From the NCBI GenBank assembly GCA_902515205.1, contig CABXTU010000012.1, positions 1 to 35,314 on the forward strand: DNA of 35,314 nucleotides, given 5' to 3'. Below, one piece after another: positions 26,769 to 34,322 of the stretch. The first letter of the stretch is position 1. Each line of letters begins with the position of its first letter. The DNA comes from an uncultured Pelagibacteraceae bacterium. GTDB taxonomy: Bacteria > Pseudomonadota > Alphaproteobacteria > Pelagibacterales > Pelagibacteraceae. The notes under the pieces were generated by a model. That model was given only the letters and a program-made list of their open reading frames with translations. It did no database searches and was not told the origin of the DNA. The translations under genes and the position numbers were made by a program.

Positions 26769-26903
26769 ATGAAAAAAATCAGGTTTGGAAAAATAGATAA
26801 AGTAATAATATTTGGTGGAAATGAAGTCACTTTAGAAATATGTAAATTTTTAAATAAAAAAAAAATTTATAACATTGTTTTTACCACAAAAAACAAAGTA
26901 TAG
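26769..26903 (+). CDS. N-terminal fragment of the formyltransferase (zero frame, before the frameshift)
   Basis: ATG 26769 opens a 44-codon frame ending at TAG 26901-26903. Its sequence (DKVIIFGGNEVTLEICKFL, then YNIVFTT) is a typical first beta-alpha-beta unit of the formyl-transferase N-terminal domain. The next part of the same domain continues in the -1 frame and leads straight into the larger frame starting at 26924. A break of one base, real or artefactual, separates the two. If joined at the slippery heptamer 26888-26894, the product would be about 322 residues. It is read as the first gene of the plus-strand set, 71 bases from the divergent regulator start. Confidence 0.62.
   Translation: MKKIRFGKIDKVIIFGGNEVTLEICKFLNKKKIYNIVFTTKNKV
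26888..26894 (+). other. Slippery heptamer A AAA AAC in the formyltransferase
   Basis: The heptamer is in the correct phase (codons ACA AAA AAC) for a -1 ribosomal slip. After the slip, the frame continues CAA AGT ATA and joins the main formyltransferase frame. A -1-frame stop at 26870-26872 and the zero-frame stop at 26901-26903 confine any productive shift to about 30 bases, and this is the only canonical heptamer inside. I see no strong downstream hairpin and no upstream Shine-Dalgarno stimulator. Confidence 0.45.
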
Positions 26904-26923
26904 AAAAAATCCAAAGTAATAAA

Positions 26924-27736
26924 ATGAGTTTTTCTCAAAACTTAAAGTTAAATAAAGTAAATTTTAAGATTATAAAAAATTTAAATAATAATCTTTTAAA
27001 AAAATATATAAATAAAAATACACTTGGATTGTCCAATGCGTGCAGATGGATTTTTAAGGAAAAACAAATAAAATTATTTGAAGGAAAATTGTTAAATATT
27101 CATTTTTCAAATTTACCTCATAACAGAGGTGCAGGTGGTTTATCTTGGAACATATTGATGAAAAATTTCAATTCTGGATCGACTATTCACATAATAAATA
27201 ATAAAATTGATCATGGATATAGCTTAATAAATAGATCTTTTAAATTTCCAAAAAAAATAAGAGCTTCTTTATATGAAATGCAAAATTACTCCTACAATTT
27301 TCAAAAAAGAATAATTTTTGAATTTTTTAAGAAAATTTTTAAAAACGAATCTTTTAATCTAAAAAAAATAAATCAAACGAAAGCGAATTCTTGTTATTGG
27401 CCAAAATTAGACACAAAAAAAAATGGGTGGATTAATTGGAATTGGTCTGCAAATGATATAGTCAATTTTATAAATGCCTTTTCAAATCCATATTCAGGAG
27501 CAAAAACTCTTTTAGACAAAAAAATAATAACACTTCGAAATGCTAAAGTTTCAAATTCAAGTTTTACCTTCCACCCTTTTCAATATGGTTTAATTTATAA
27601 AAGTATTTCATCTAAAATATATGTTGCCTGTAAAAATGGTGGAATAATTTTAAATAAAAAAGACTTTAGTCCTTTTAATAAAATAATTGGCAAAAGATTA
27701 AATACAAATTTAACTATACTCAATAAAGCTTTTTAA
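26924..27736 (+). CDS. N-formyltransferase-like (Formyl_trans_N), main frame
   Basis: This 270-residue frame carries the catalytic trio of the 10-formyl-tetrahydrofolate-dependent formyltransferase fold: Asn58 and His60 in LNIHFSNLPHNRG, and Asp96 in KIDHGYS. In glycan clusters such enzymes formylate an amino sugar, for example at the C4 amine. The N-terminal Rossmann unit is missing from this frame and lies upstream in another (26769-26903), so the ATG at 26924 is probably internal. In this locus the target would be the C4 amine made by LegC, or another amino sugar. It is followed 15 bases later by legF. The frame may be expressed by frameshifting, or the gene may be damaged. Confidence 0.78.
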   Translation: MSFSQNLKLNKVNFKIIKNLNNNLLKKYINKNTLGLSNACRWIFKEKQIKLFEGKLLNIHFSNLPHNRGAGGLSWNILMKNFNSGSTIHIINNKIDHGYSLINRSFKFPKKIRASLYEMQNYSYNFQKRIIFEFFKKIFKNESFNLKKINQTKANSCYWPKLDTKKNGWINWNWSANDIVNFINAFSNPYSGAKTLLDKKIITLRNAKVSNSSFTFHPFQYGLIYKSISSKIYVACKNGGIILNKKDFSPFNKIIGKRLNTNLTILNKAF

Positions 27737-27751
27737 AAAAGATATTTTTAT

Positions 27752-28462
27752 ATGAAAAAAATTTTAGGTCTTATACTAGCAAGAGGTGGTTCGAAGGGAA
27801 TTAAGAACAAAAATATAAAAAGATTTTGTAACAAACCATTAATTTATTGGACAATTAGCAAAGCTTTAAAATCAAAATTACTTACAGATATTATTTTAAG
27901 TACAGACTCAAAAAAAATAGCAGCTATTGGTAAAAAGTTTGGTGCACATGTGCCATTTTTAAGACCAAAAAAATATTCTTCTGACAAATCTTCTTCAATT
28001 GATGCTATTGAACATGCTGTCAAGTTTTTAAAAAAATCTGGTAAAAATTATGACTACATTTTTTTATTAGAACCAACTTCTCCTTTTAGAGATCAAAACG
28101 ATATCGATAAATCTATAAAAAAAATTTTATCTACTAATGCAGAAGCATTGATAAGTATATGCAAAACAGAAAAGCACAATCCAGTATTTTTATTTAGAAA
28201 AAAAAATAAAAACTTACTATTACCAGTTGAAAAAAGTAAAAAAAAATACCTAAGAAGACAAGATCTTAAACCCGTATATTTCATTGATGGAACCATATAT
28301 TTATCAAAAATTACAACTTTATTAATAAAAAGAACTTTTTGTCATAATAAAACTATTGGATTTGAACTTCCAAAATGGAAATCAATTGAAATTGATGATA
28401 ATCTAGATTGGCTTTTGGCTGAAACAATTCACAAAAAAATTTATTTAAAATCACATGGATAA
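27752..28462 (+). CDS. legF: CMP-nonulosonate cytidylyltransferase (NeuA/LegF type)
   Basis: LegF activates legionaminic acid with CTP to CMP-Leg, the donor for a glycosyltransferase. The 236-residue protein has the cytidylyltransferase start LILARGGSKGIKNKNI (about 7-22), the FLLEPTSPFR block, RQDLKPVYFIDGTIY, and EIDDNLDW near the C-terminus, which matches NeuA/LegF. It overlaps the following nucleotidyltransferase gene by eight bases. The rest of the nonulosonate core is on the opposite strand, divergent across the shared promoter region. Confidence 0.92.
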   Translation: MKKILGLILARGGSKGIKNKNIKRFCNKPLIYWTISKALKSKLLTDIILSTDSKKIAAIGKKFGAHVPFLRPKKYSSDKSSSIDAIEHAVKFLKKSGKNYDYIFLLEPTSPFRDQNDIDKSIKKILSTNAEALISICKTEKHNPVFLFRKKNKNLLLPVEKSKKKYLRRQDLKPVYFIDGTIYLSKITTLLIKRTFCHNKTIGFELPKWKSIEIDDNLDWLLAETIHKKIYLKSHG

Positions 28463-29516
28463 AAATTTAATTATCTCAAAAAACAAAACAATTAAGGAAG
28501 CAATGGAAGTTATTAATTTAAATAAGCACAAATGTGTCGTAATAGCTAATAAAAATAAAAAATTTTTAGGAACATTAAGTGATGGGGATATAAGAAATGC
28601 GCTACTTAATAATTTTGAGTTGAGTTCAAAAATAAACAAAATTTACAATTCAAAAGCAAAATTTGTATACGAAAAAGACTCAAGTATTCAAAATCTGAGG
28701 AAAATATTTTTAAATAAAAATTACGACATAGTTCCAATAGTAAATAATAAGAAGCAAATAATTGATGTTGCTTATTGGGGTAAAATTTTTAACGAAGAAA
28801 AACAAAAAAAAGATAAAATTGATGTGCCTGTTATAATTATGGCTGGTGGATTTGGTACAAGGATGCAACCTTTTACTCATATTTTGCCAAAACCACTTAT
28901 ACCAATCAACAATAAGCCCACTATAGAACATATAATGCAGAAGTTTATTCTTCAGGGAATATCAAGATTTATCATTACAATAAATCACAAAGCTCAGATC
29001 ATGAAAGCATTCTTTAAAGAAATAAAGAATAATTATAAATTGAATTACATAGAGGAGAAAAAACCACTTGGAACTGCAGGGGCTTTAAAATTATTAGAAA
29101 AAAAAATAAATAAAGATTTCTTTGTCATCAATTGCGATACAATAATTAATACAGATTATAAAGAAATATTAGATTTTCATAAGAAAAATAAAAATTCAAT
29201 TACAATTATAGCGTCAGCTAAAGAATATACTATACCGTATGGTATATGCAAGACTGGAAAATTTGGAAAATTAAAAAGTCTAGTCGAAAAACCAAAAATA
29301 AATTTTTTGGCAAACTCAGGTGGATACATCGTTAAGCCAAATGTTTTGAAAATTATACCAAAAAATAAAAAATTTGATTTTACAGAATTAATTATAATTG
29401 CAAAAAAAAGAAAATTTAAAATTGGTGTTTTTCTTATTAATGATAATAATTGGTTGGATGTAGGACAATGGTCAGAATATAAAAAGACTATTGATTTACT
29501 TAAAAATGCAAATTAA
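28455..29516 (+). CDS. ptmE: CBS-domain sugar-1-phosphate nucleotidyltransferase (PtmE-like guanylyltransferase)
   Basis: The 353-residue protein joins a pair of CBS-type repeats (about residues 1-115; first repeat with GTLSDGDIR) to a nucleotidyltransferase domain starting IIMAGGFGTRMQPFT (127-141) and PKPLIPI, with NWLDVGQW near the end. This fusion is the hallmark of PtmE, which in Campylobacter makes GDP-glucosamine and so commits the sugar to GDP-linked legionaminic acid synthesis. The CBS pair may bind a nucleotide regulator. A glucose-1-phosphate or other specificity cannot be excluded, but the legB/C/G/I/F company favours PtmE. Confidence 0.87.
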   Translation: MDKNLIISKNKTIKEAMEVINLNKHKCVVIANKNKKFLGTLSDGDIRNALLNNFELSSKINKIYNSKAKFVYEKDSSIQNLRKIFLNKNYDIVPIVNNKKQIIDVAYWGKIFNEEKQKKDKIDVPVIIMAGGFGTRMQPFTHILPKPLIPINNKPTIEHIMQKFILQGISRFIITINHKAQIMKAFFKEIKNNYKLNYIEEKKPLGTAGALKLLEKKINKDFFVINCDTIINTDYKEILDFHKKNKNSITIIASAKEYTIPYGICKTGKFGKLKSLVEKPKINFLANSGGYIVKPNVLKIIPKNKKFDFTELIIIAKKRKFKIGVFLINDNNWLDVGQWSEYKKTIDLLKNAN

Positions 29517-29534
29517 AAATTTTTTTATATTAAT

Positions 29535-29834
29535 ATGAAAAAAAAAATTTCTAGAGCTCAAATCGTAAAAAATCTATTCAAAAATATTGATTACTTTAAT
29601 TTATCTTTAAGTGATAAAAAAAAGATAAAAAAAAGAGAAAATTTTGATATTGTTGGAAAAAAAAGTAAACTAGATTCTCTAGATTTAGTAACTTTTTTTA
29701 CACAACTTGAAGAATCATACTATAAAGAATTTAGAATAAAGATAAAACTACTTGATATTTTTTTTTCATTTAAAGATAAAAATGAATTGAGTAACTTGAA
29801 AAGCTTAATCAAAATTTTAGGAAAATATAAATGA
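29535..29834 (+). CDS. Acyl carrier protein-like (phosphopantetheine Ser48)
   Basis: This 99-residue protein has the acyl-carrier attachment motif DSLD (Ser48, in KLDSLDLVTF) followed by an acidic helix, LEE. An N-terminal Lys-rich helix comes before. The motif shows that a 4'-phosphopantetheine arm is probably added, so an acyl group can be carried. It overlaps the FkbH-like gene by four bases (ATGA), strongly implying that the two work together. It is longer and more basic than the fatty-acid ACP, so a dedicated carrier for a modification is likely. Confidence 0.83.
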   Translation: MKKKISRAQIVKNLFKNIDYFNLSLSDKKKIKKRENFDIVGKKSKLDSLDLVTFFTQLEESYYKEFRIKIKLLDIFFSFKDKNELSNLKSLIKILGKYK

Positions 29835-31486
29835 ATTCATATATCTTAAAAATAATTTCTGATTTTAATGTCAAACCTCTTGAAAATTACTTAAACAATT
29901 TTAATAAAAAAAAAAATTTAATTGCTGAAACTGCACAATATGGCAATATTTTTAATAATTTATTGAAATTAGAAAAAAAAAATAAATACTCAGGTTTATT
30001 GCTTTGGACATCACCAGAAAAAATGATCGCTGAATTTGCTAAAAGTTTAGAAATGAATCCTTTTAATGAAAAAAAATGTTTTAAAGAAGTAGATTTTATT
30101 TGTGAAATACTTAAAAAATTATCAAAACATAATCAGATTTTTTTTGTTAAATGGAATGTTGAACATGACTTAAGAGGATATGGCTTACTTGAGTGGAAAA
30201 GTAATACTGGGATAAGAATACTTTTAACCAAAATAAATTTATATTTTGCTGAAAAATTAAAAAAATTTAATAATATTTTTATATTAGATTTTGATAAAAT
30301 TATATTTTCAGAGTCTGAAAATTTTTCTAGAAAATTATGGTATGTTGCTAAAATCCCTTACAATGAAAAAGTATTCTTAAAAGCTTCAAATGAAATTTCA
30401 AATATAATAGAAGCAATAAAAGGAAATGATAAAAAAATAATCATAGTTGATTGTGATAATACTTTGTGGGGTGGTTTAGTTGGAGAAAATGGATGGAGAA
30501 AAATTAGATTAGGTGGACACGATTATATTGGGGAAGCATTCAAAAATTTTCAATTTCATTTAAAAGCACTTTCTAATAGTGGTATCCAATTAGCAATTTG
30601 CAGTAAAAATGAGGAAAAAGCCGTAATGGATGCTTTTAAACATCATAGCGAAATGATTTTAAAAAAAGACGACTTTATTTCTTTCAAAATAAACTGGTAT
30701 TCAAAATCTGAAAATATCAAAAATATTTTAAAAGATGTAAATTTGGGTATGTCTTCAGCAGTGTTCATAGATGACAATCCCATAGAGAGAGAAAATGTAA
30801 AATTAGTTTTGCCTGAAGTTTTAGTTCCATATTGGGATGATGATCCAACAGAGTCAGTAAATCGAGTTAACAGTTTGAAGTGTTTCAATTATTCATCATT
30901 TACCAAAGAAGATAGAAATAGAAAAAAAATGTATTTAACAGAGGCAAAAAGAGTAGAAATAAAACATAAATCAAAAACTGAGGATACTTGGTTAAAACGT
31001 ATTCAAACTAAGGTAAAAGTAAAATCTGTAAATAGTGAAAATATTGTTAGAACTATTCAACTTTTAAATAAAACAAATCAGCTTAATCTAACTACTAGAA
31101 GATTTACAGAAAATACATTTAAAAAGATTTTTAAAAAACCAAATAATTTAATTAAGGTGATTTATGTAAGCGATAAATTTGGTGATTTAGGATTGGTTGG
31201 TATAATTAGTTTATCAATTAATAATGGTAAATCTATAATAACAGATTACGTTTTAAGTTGTCGTGCAATGGGAAGAAAAATAGAAGATTTAATGTTTTAT
31301 TTAGCAATCAAATATTCTAAAAATAATGGAGCAAAAATAATCGAAGCAAAATATATAAAAACAAAAAGAAATATGCCTACTCTCGAAATATTTAATAAAT
31401 CAAAATTAAATCAAATGAAGAAAAATCATTTTGTTTCAAACAAATTTTCTGAATTTAAAAAACCAAAATTTATAAGCATTGAATGA
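29831..31486 (+). CDS. FkbH-like HAD-IIIC protein with C-terminal acyltransferase-like region
   Basis: FkbH-type proteins load a glyceryl unit from 1,3-bisphosphoglycerate onto an ACP in polyketide pathways. The 551-residue protein has an N-terminal domain of about 190 residues like the SGNH-type N-domains of the FkbH group, then the HAD motif DCDNTLWGG (207-215; Asp207 and Asp209), the SKNEE block near 258-262, DDNP (314-317), and a GNAT-like C-terminal third. The neighbouring ACP overlaps by four bases at its 5' side and the acyltransferase-like gene overlaps by four at its 3' side. A carrier-bound acyl, perhaps glyceryl, for glycan modification is the best hypothesis. Confidence 0.85.
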   Translation: MNSYILKIISDFNVKPLENYLNNFNKKKNLIAETAQYGNIFNNLLKLEKKNKYSGLLLWTSPEKMIAEFAKSLEMNPFNEKKCFKEVDFICEILKKLSKHNQIFFVKWNVEHDLRGYGLLEWKSNTGIRILLTKINLYFAEKLKKFNNIFILDFDKIIFSESENFSRKLWYVAKIPYNEKVFLKASNEISNIIEAIKGNDKKIIIVDCDNTLWGGLVGENGWRKIRLGGHDYIGEAFKNFQFHLKALSNSGIQLAICSKNEEKAVMDAFKHHSEMILKKDDFISFKINWYSKSENIKNILKDVNLGMSSAVFIDDNPIERENVKLVLPEVLVPYWDDDPTESVNRVNSLKCFNYSSFTKEDRNRKKMYLTEAKRVEIKHKSKTEDTWLKRIQTKVKVKSVNSENIVRTIQLLNKTNQLNLTTRRFTENTFKKIFKKPNNLIKVIYVSDKFGDLGLVGIISLSINNGKSIITDYVLSCRAMGRKIEDLMFYLAIKYSKNNGAKIIEAKYIKTKRNMPTLEIFNKSKLNQMKKNHFVSNKFSEFKKPKFISIE

Positions 31487-32475
31487 TTTCAATAGAAAAT
31501 TGTAAAACTAATAATATTAAAAATATTCAAAATTTTATTAAACTTAACTATAAAAAAAATCATATCTTAACCACAAACCTTAAATTATTTAACTGGTTAT
31601 ACAAAGATAAAAATTCAAAATACAATTTTTTAATTTTAAAAAAAAATAAAAAAATTTACTCAGTTCTTGGTTTCATACCATCAAGTAAATTTGATAAACA
31701 AAATAAAAATAAATTTATCTGGTTAGCTTTTTTGTGTGGTAAAAAAAAAAAACCTCTTCTGGGTGCAGGTATAACTATTCTTAATTATTTACATAAAAAA
31801 TTCCTGAATAATAATTTTGCTGTAAACAGTATTGGAAAAAAAATTATACCACTTTATAAAGCATTTGGATATAAAGTAATTGAATTGAAACAATATTACA
31901 TTACAAATCCAAATAAAGCTCAAAATTTGATTAAAGGTAAAATAAAAAAAGTTAAAAAATATAAAACTGTTAAAAACTTAAAATTTGAATTAATCAACGA
32001 AAAAATTTTAAAATTACTAAAATTAAAAAATAATTATACCCCAACAAAATCGTCAAAATATTTTATTAATAAATATATAAAAAACCCATTTTTTAATTAC
32101 AAAATAGGATTAATAACTTATAAAAAAATTTATAAAATTTTAATTGTTTTGAGAATTGAAAATTACAATAAGTCTAAAATTTTGAGAATTGTTGATATAT
32201 CTGGTGATTATAAATATCTCAAATACTGTTATCAAATTTTTCTGAAACTACTTGAAAATGAAAGTGCTGAATTTTTGGATTTCATACAATATGGAATTAA
32301 TCATAAAACTTTAGAAAAATGTAACTTTAAATTAAATAGATATTCTAAGCCTATAATACCAATTTACTTTAATCCTTATGTTAATAGAAATGTGAAAATT
32401 TATTCAGCTTTTAAGACAAACAATCAAAAAATTATTATAGTTAAAGCTGATGGCGATCAAGATATTCCTCATTAA
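31483..32475 (+). CDS. GNAT-like acyltransferase, likely partner of the ACP/FkbH pair
   Basis: The first 150 residues of this 330-residue protein look like a GNAT fold, with a strand/helix around KPLLGAGITILNYLHKK (about 90-106) resembling the acyl-CoA/pantetheine loop, then LYKAFGYKVIEL. The C-terminal half is not recognised. It starts inside the FkbH-like stop (ATGA) and converges on the KpsS-like gene, with the two TAA stops interlocked in TTAA (32472-32475). It may transfer the ACP-bound acyl to the amine left by LegC. Strong homology was not visible, so the assignment is moderate. Confidence 0.55.
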   Translation: MISIENCKTNNIKNIQNFIKLNYKKNHILTTNLKLFNWLYKDKNSKYNFLILKKNKKIYSVLGFIPSSKFDKQNKNKFIWLAFLCGKKKKPLLGAGITILNYLHKKFLNNNFAVNSIGKKIIPLYKAFGYKVIELKQYYITNPNKAQNLIKGKIKKVKKYKTVKNLKFELINEKILKLLKLKNNYTPTKSSKYFINKYIKNPFFNYKIGLITYKKIYKILIVLRIENYNKSKILRIVDISGDYKYLKYCYQIFLKLLENESAEFLDFIQYGINHKTLEKCNFKLNRYSKPIIPIYFNPYVNRNVKIYSAFKTNNQKIIIVKADGDQDIPH

Positions 32476-34178
32476 TCGTTATTTAAAATATTTAAATTTG
32501 GCGTATGGCGATAATCGTTTTCAATTTGATAAGAAAGCATCTTTTTAAAATAATCATTACTTTCATTATAATTTTTTATTTTTTTAACTGCATCTACCCA
32601 AAAAGAATTTTCATCAAAAAATAAATTTGGCTCCATTTTTGGAGGATTTAACGGATGATCTACTAAATTAAGTTTCCATTGAACAAACGTATAAATTTTT
32701 GCATTTTCAATTTGTTCATCTGATATTTCTTCTATAAAATCTAAATTTTCTAATCTTTCAAAATACTCATTTTTATTTTTTGGAATTTTATCTTTAAATA
32801 AAATATCGGAAAAATCACTTCTGCCTGCCATTAAACTTTTTTTTCCAAAACTCGCATACTCTAATGCTGCAGTCCCATTACAAGTCACAGCAAAGTCGGT
32901 TAATCCAATCAATGAAATTTTTGAAATATCATTAGGAACAAGATTAATGTGGGTTAAATATTTCATTAAATTAAATTCTTTTTTTGTATCTGTTTTAGAA
33001 AGATTATCATATTCAATTTCCATTGGATGAGGTTTAATTAACCAGTTATATTGATTATGTTTTTTGATAAAATTTAAAGTTTCTTTTAGCCATGTCAAAT
33101 TATCTTTAAAAATTCTCCAGCCCTGTAGATAATTTCCATCTATCAACGCATGACTATAAACACATGCTATTTTTTTATTTATATCCCAATTAAATAATTT
33201 ACAGATTTCTTTTTTTGTATAATCCTTTTTATCTTTATTTGCAATTTTACTACTGCCAGTATCTTGATTTCCTACTAGACCAAAAAATCTATTCTTTAAA
33301 TGTTTAGTTCCTTCAGAGATAGCAATGTCTTTAAAATTTTTTGAGACATATTCAAATGTTTTTTTAGATACTTCTGCTCTAATAGTATATGCCTCACTTA
33401 AATGAGAAAATACTCTTATTGAAAATTTTTTTTCTCCCCCATGACGAGCATAAACCCTATAATTGTTTTTTAAAAAAAACTGAAAAATAGTCGAATATGG
33501 GACAAATTGACATTCAGATTGTACAATACTATCTATTTTATTTTGTTTGATTAACTCACTACATAAATTCTCTATATGCAAACTTTTTGAAAAAAAATAA
33601 TAAAATTTGAAATTTAATTTATTAAATGTTGCGATTCCAGTATAGCGAACAAGATGTTCATATACAGCTTTTCCATGATCAATTCCGTTGATTTTTATAT
33701 TTAAAAAATCATCAATAGATTTATATCCTTTTAATATTTTCAATGTTTTAATAAAAAAATTTATTCTATTTAAATATAAAATCTTTTTTATTCCATAACT
33801 TCTAAAAATTACTTCACTTTTTATATCTTGTTTTCTAATAAGGCCTATCAAATTTTTTTTTTTACTCATACTTAAATATTTTGAGATTAAAGCCTCATAA
33901 AATGAAAACCCTGAATGTGAATGAATTAAAGATGTAACAAGAATATTTTCTTTATCAGAATAATTATTAGAGGAATTTAGCCATAGTTTATTATTTTCTG
34001 TTATAAAACTTTGAAAGTTTTCATCATTAAAAGGATTATAATTTTTATTTAATTTATGTTTTAAGAATTTTATTAAATTGAATCTAAAAGGAATAATAAC
34101 TGAGTTAACGTGGTGCCTAATGAGCTCATGTGTAAAATAAATGACAAAAAGAGACAAATACTTTAAGTTTTTAATCAT
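32472..34178 (-). CDS. KpsS/KpsC-like or other GT-B capsule-type glycosyltransferase candidate
   Basis: The 568-residue protein has no membrane segment I can be sure of beyond a mildly hydrophobic N-terminus. It contains WLIKPHPME (about 381) and TCNGTAALEYASFGKKSL (about 428), which resembles the C-terminal nucleotide-sugar end of capsule-synthesis proteins (Capsule_synth, KpsS/LipB type) and related GT-B enzymes. A role in adding a nonulosonate or Kdo-type residue from a CMP donor is attractive because legF is encoded next door, but it is only inference. It is divergent from the ptmA-like gene, with the second operator lying between them. Confidence 0.55.
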   Translation of the reverse strand: MIKNLKYLSLFVIYFTHELIRHHVNSVIIPFRFNLIKFLKHKLNKNYNPFNDENFQSFITENNKLWLNSSNNYSDKENILVTSLIHSHSGFSFYEALISKYLSMSKKKNLIGLIRKQDIKSEVIFRSYGIKKILYLNRINFFIKTLKILKGYKSIDDFLNIKINGIDHGKAVYEHLVRYTGIATFNKLNFKFYYFFSKSLHIENLCSELIKQNKIDSIVQSECQFVPYSTIFQFFLKNNYRVYARHGGEKKFSIRVFSHLSEAYTIRAEVSKKTFEYVSKNFKDIAISEGTKHLKNRFFGLVGNQDTGSSKIANKDKKDYTKKEICKLFNWDINKKIACVYSHALIDGNYLQGWRIFKDNLTWLKETLNFIKKHNQYNWLIKPHPMEIEYDNLSKTDTKKEFNLMKYLTHINLVPNDISKISLIGLTDFAVTCNGTAALEYASFGKKSLMAGRSDFSDILFKDKIPKNKNEYFERLENLDFIEEISDEQIENAKIYTFVQWKLNLVDHPLNPPKMEPNLFFDENSFWVDAVKKIKNYNESNDYFKKMLSYQIENDYRHTPNLNILNND

Positions 34179-34211
34179 TAATTAATTTAAAGTTATATAA
34201 TTTATTTATAT

Positions 34212-34228
34212 TGTTCATAATTTGAACA
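34212..34228. promoter_or_regulatory. Second copy of the palindromic operator TGTTCA-N5-TGAACA
   Basis: This copy has arms identical to those at 26700-26716, with a different AT-only centre. It lies in the 144-base gap between the divergent KpsS-like and ptmA-like genes and overlaps the -35 hexamer of the ptmA promoter. Binding there would block or reposition RNA polymerase. It sits 34 bases upstream of the KpsS-like start, so it may also affect that gene. Confidence 0.7.
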
Positions 34229-34250
34229 TTATTTCTTATATATTTATACT
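34222..34250 (+). promoter_or_regulatory. Sigma70-type promoter for the ptmA-like gene
   Basis: TTGAAC (34222-34227), a 17-base spacer and TATACT (34245-34250) make a good plus-strand promoter, and the -35 is part of the palindrome. The leader to ATG 34323 would be about 65 bases; I see no riboswitch or attenuator in it. Confidence 0.6.
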
Positions 34251-34322
34251 ATTATTTAATACAAACAAGATCTAAATTGTTAACTTAATGATTAAAATAA
34301 AAATATCTGAGTTTTAAAAAAA

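Noticed and set aside
26856..26865. The A10 run as the slip site joining the formyltransferase frames
   Set aside because: A shift there runs into a TAA in the -1 frame at 26870-26872, so it cannot give the fused protein.
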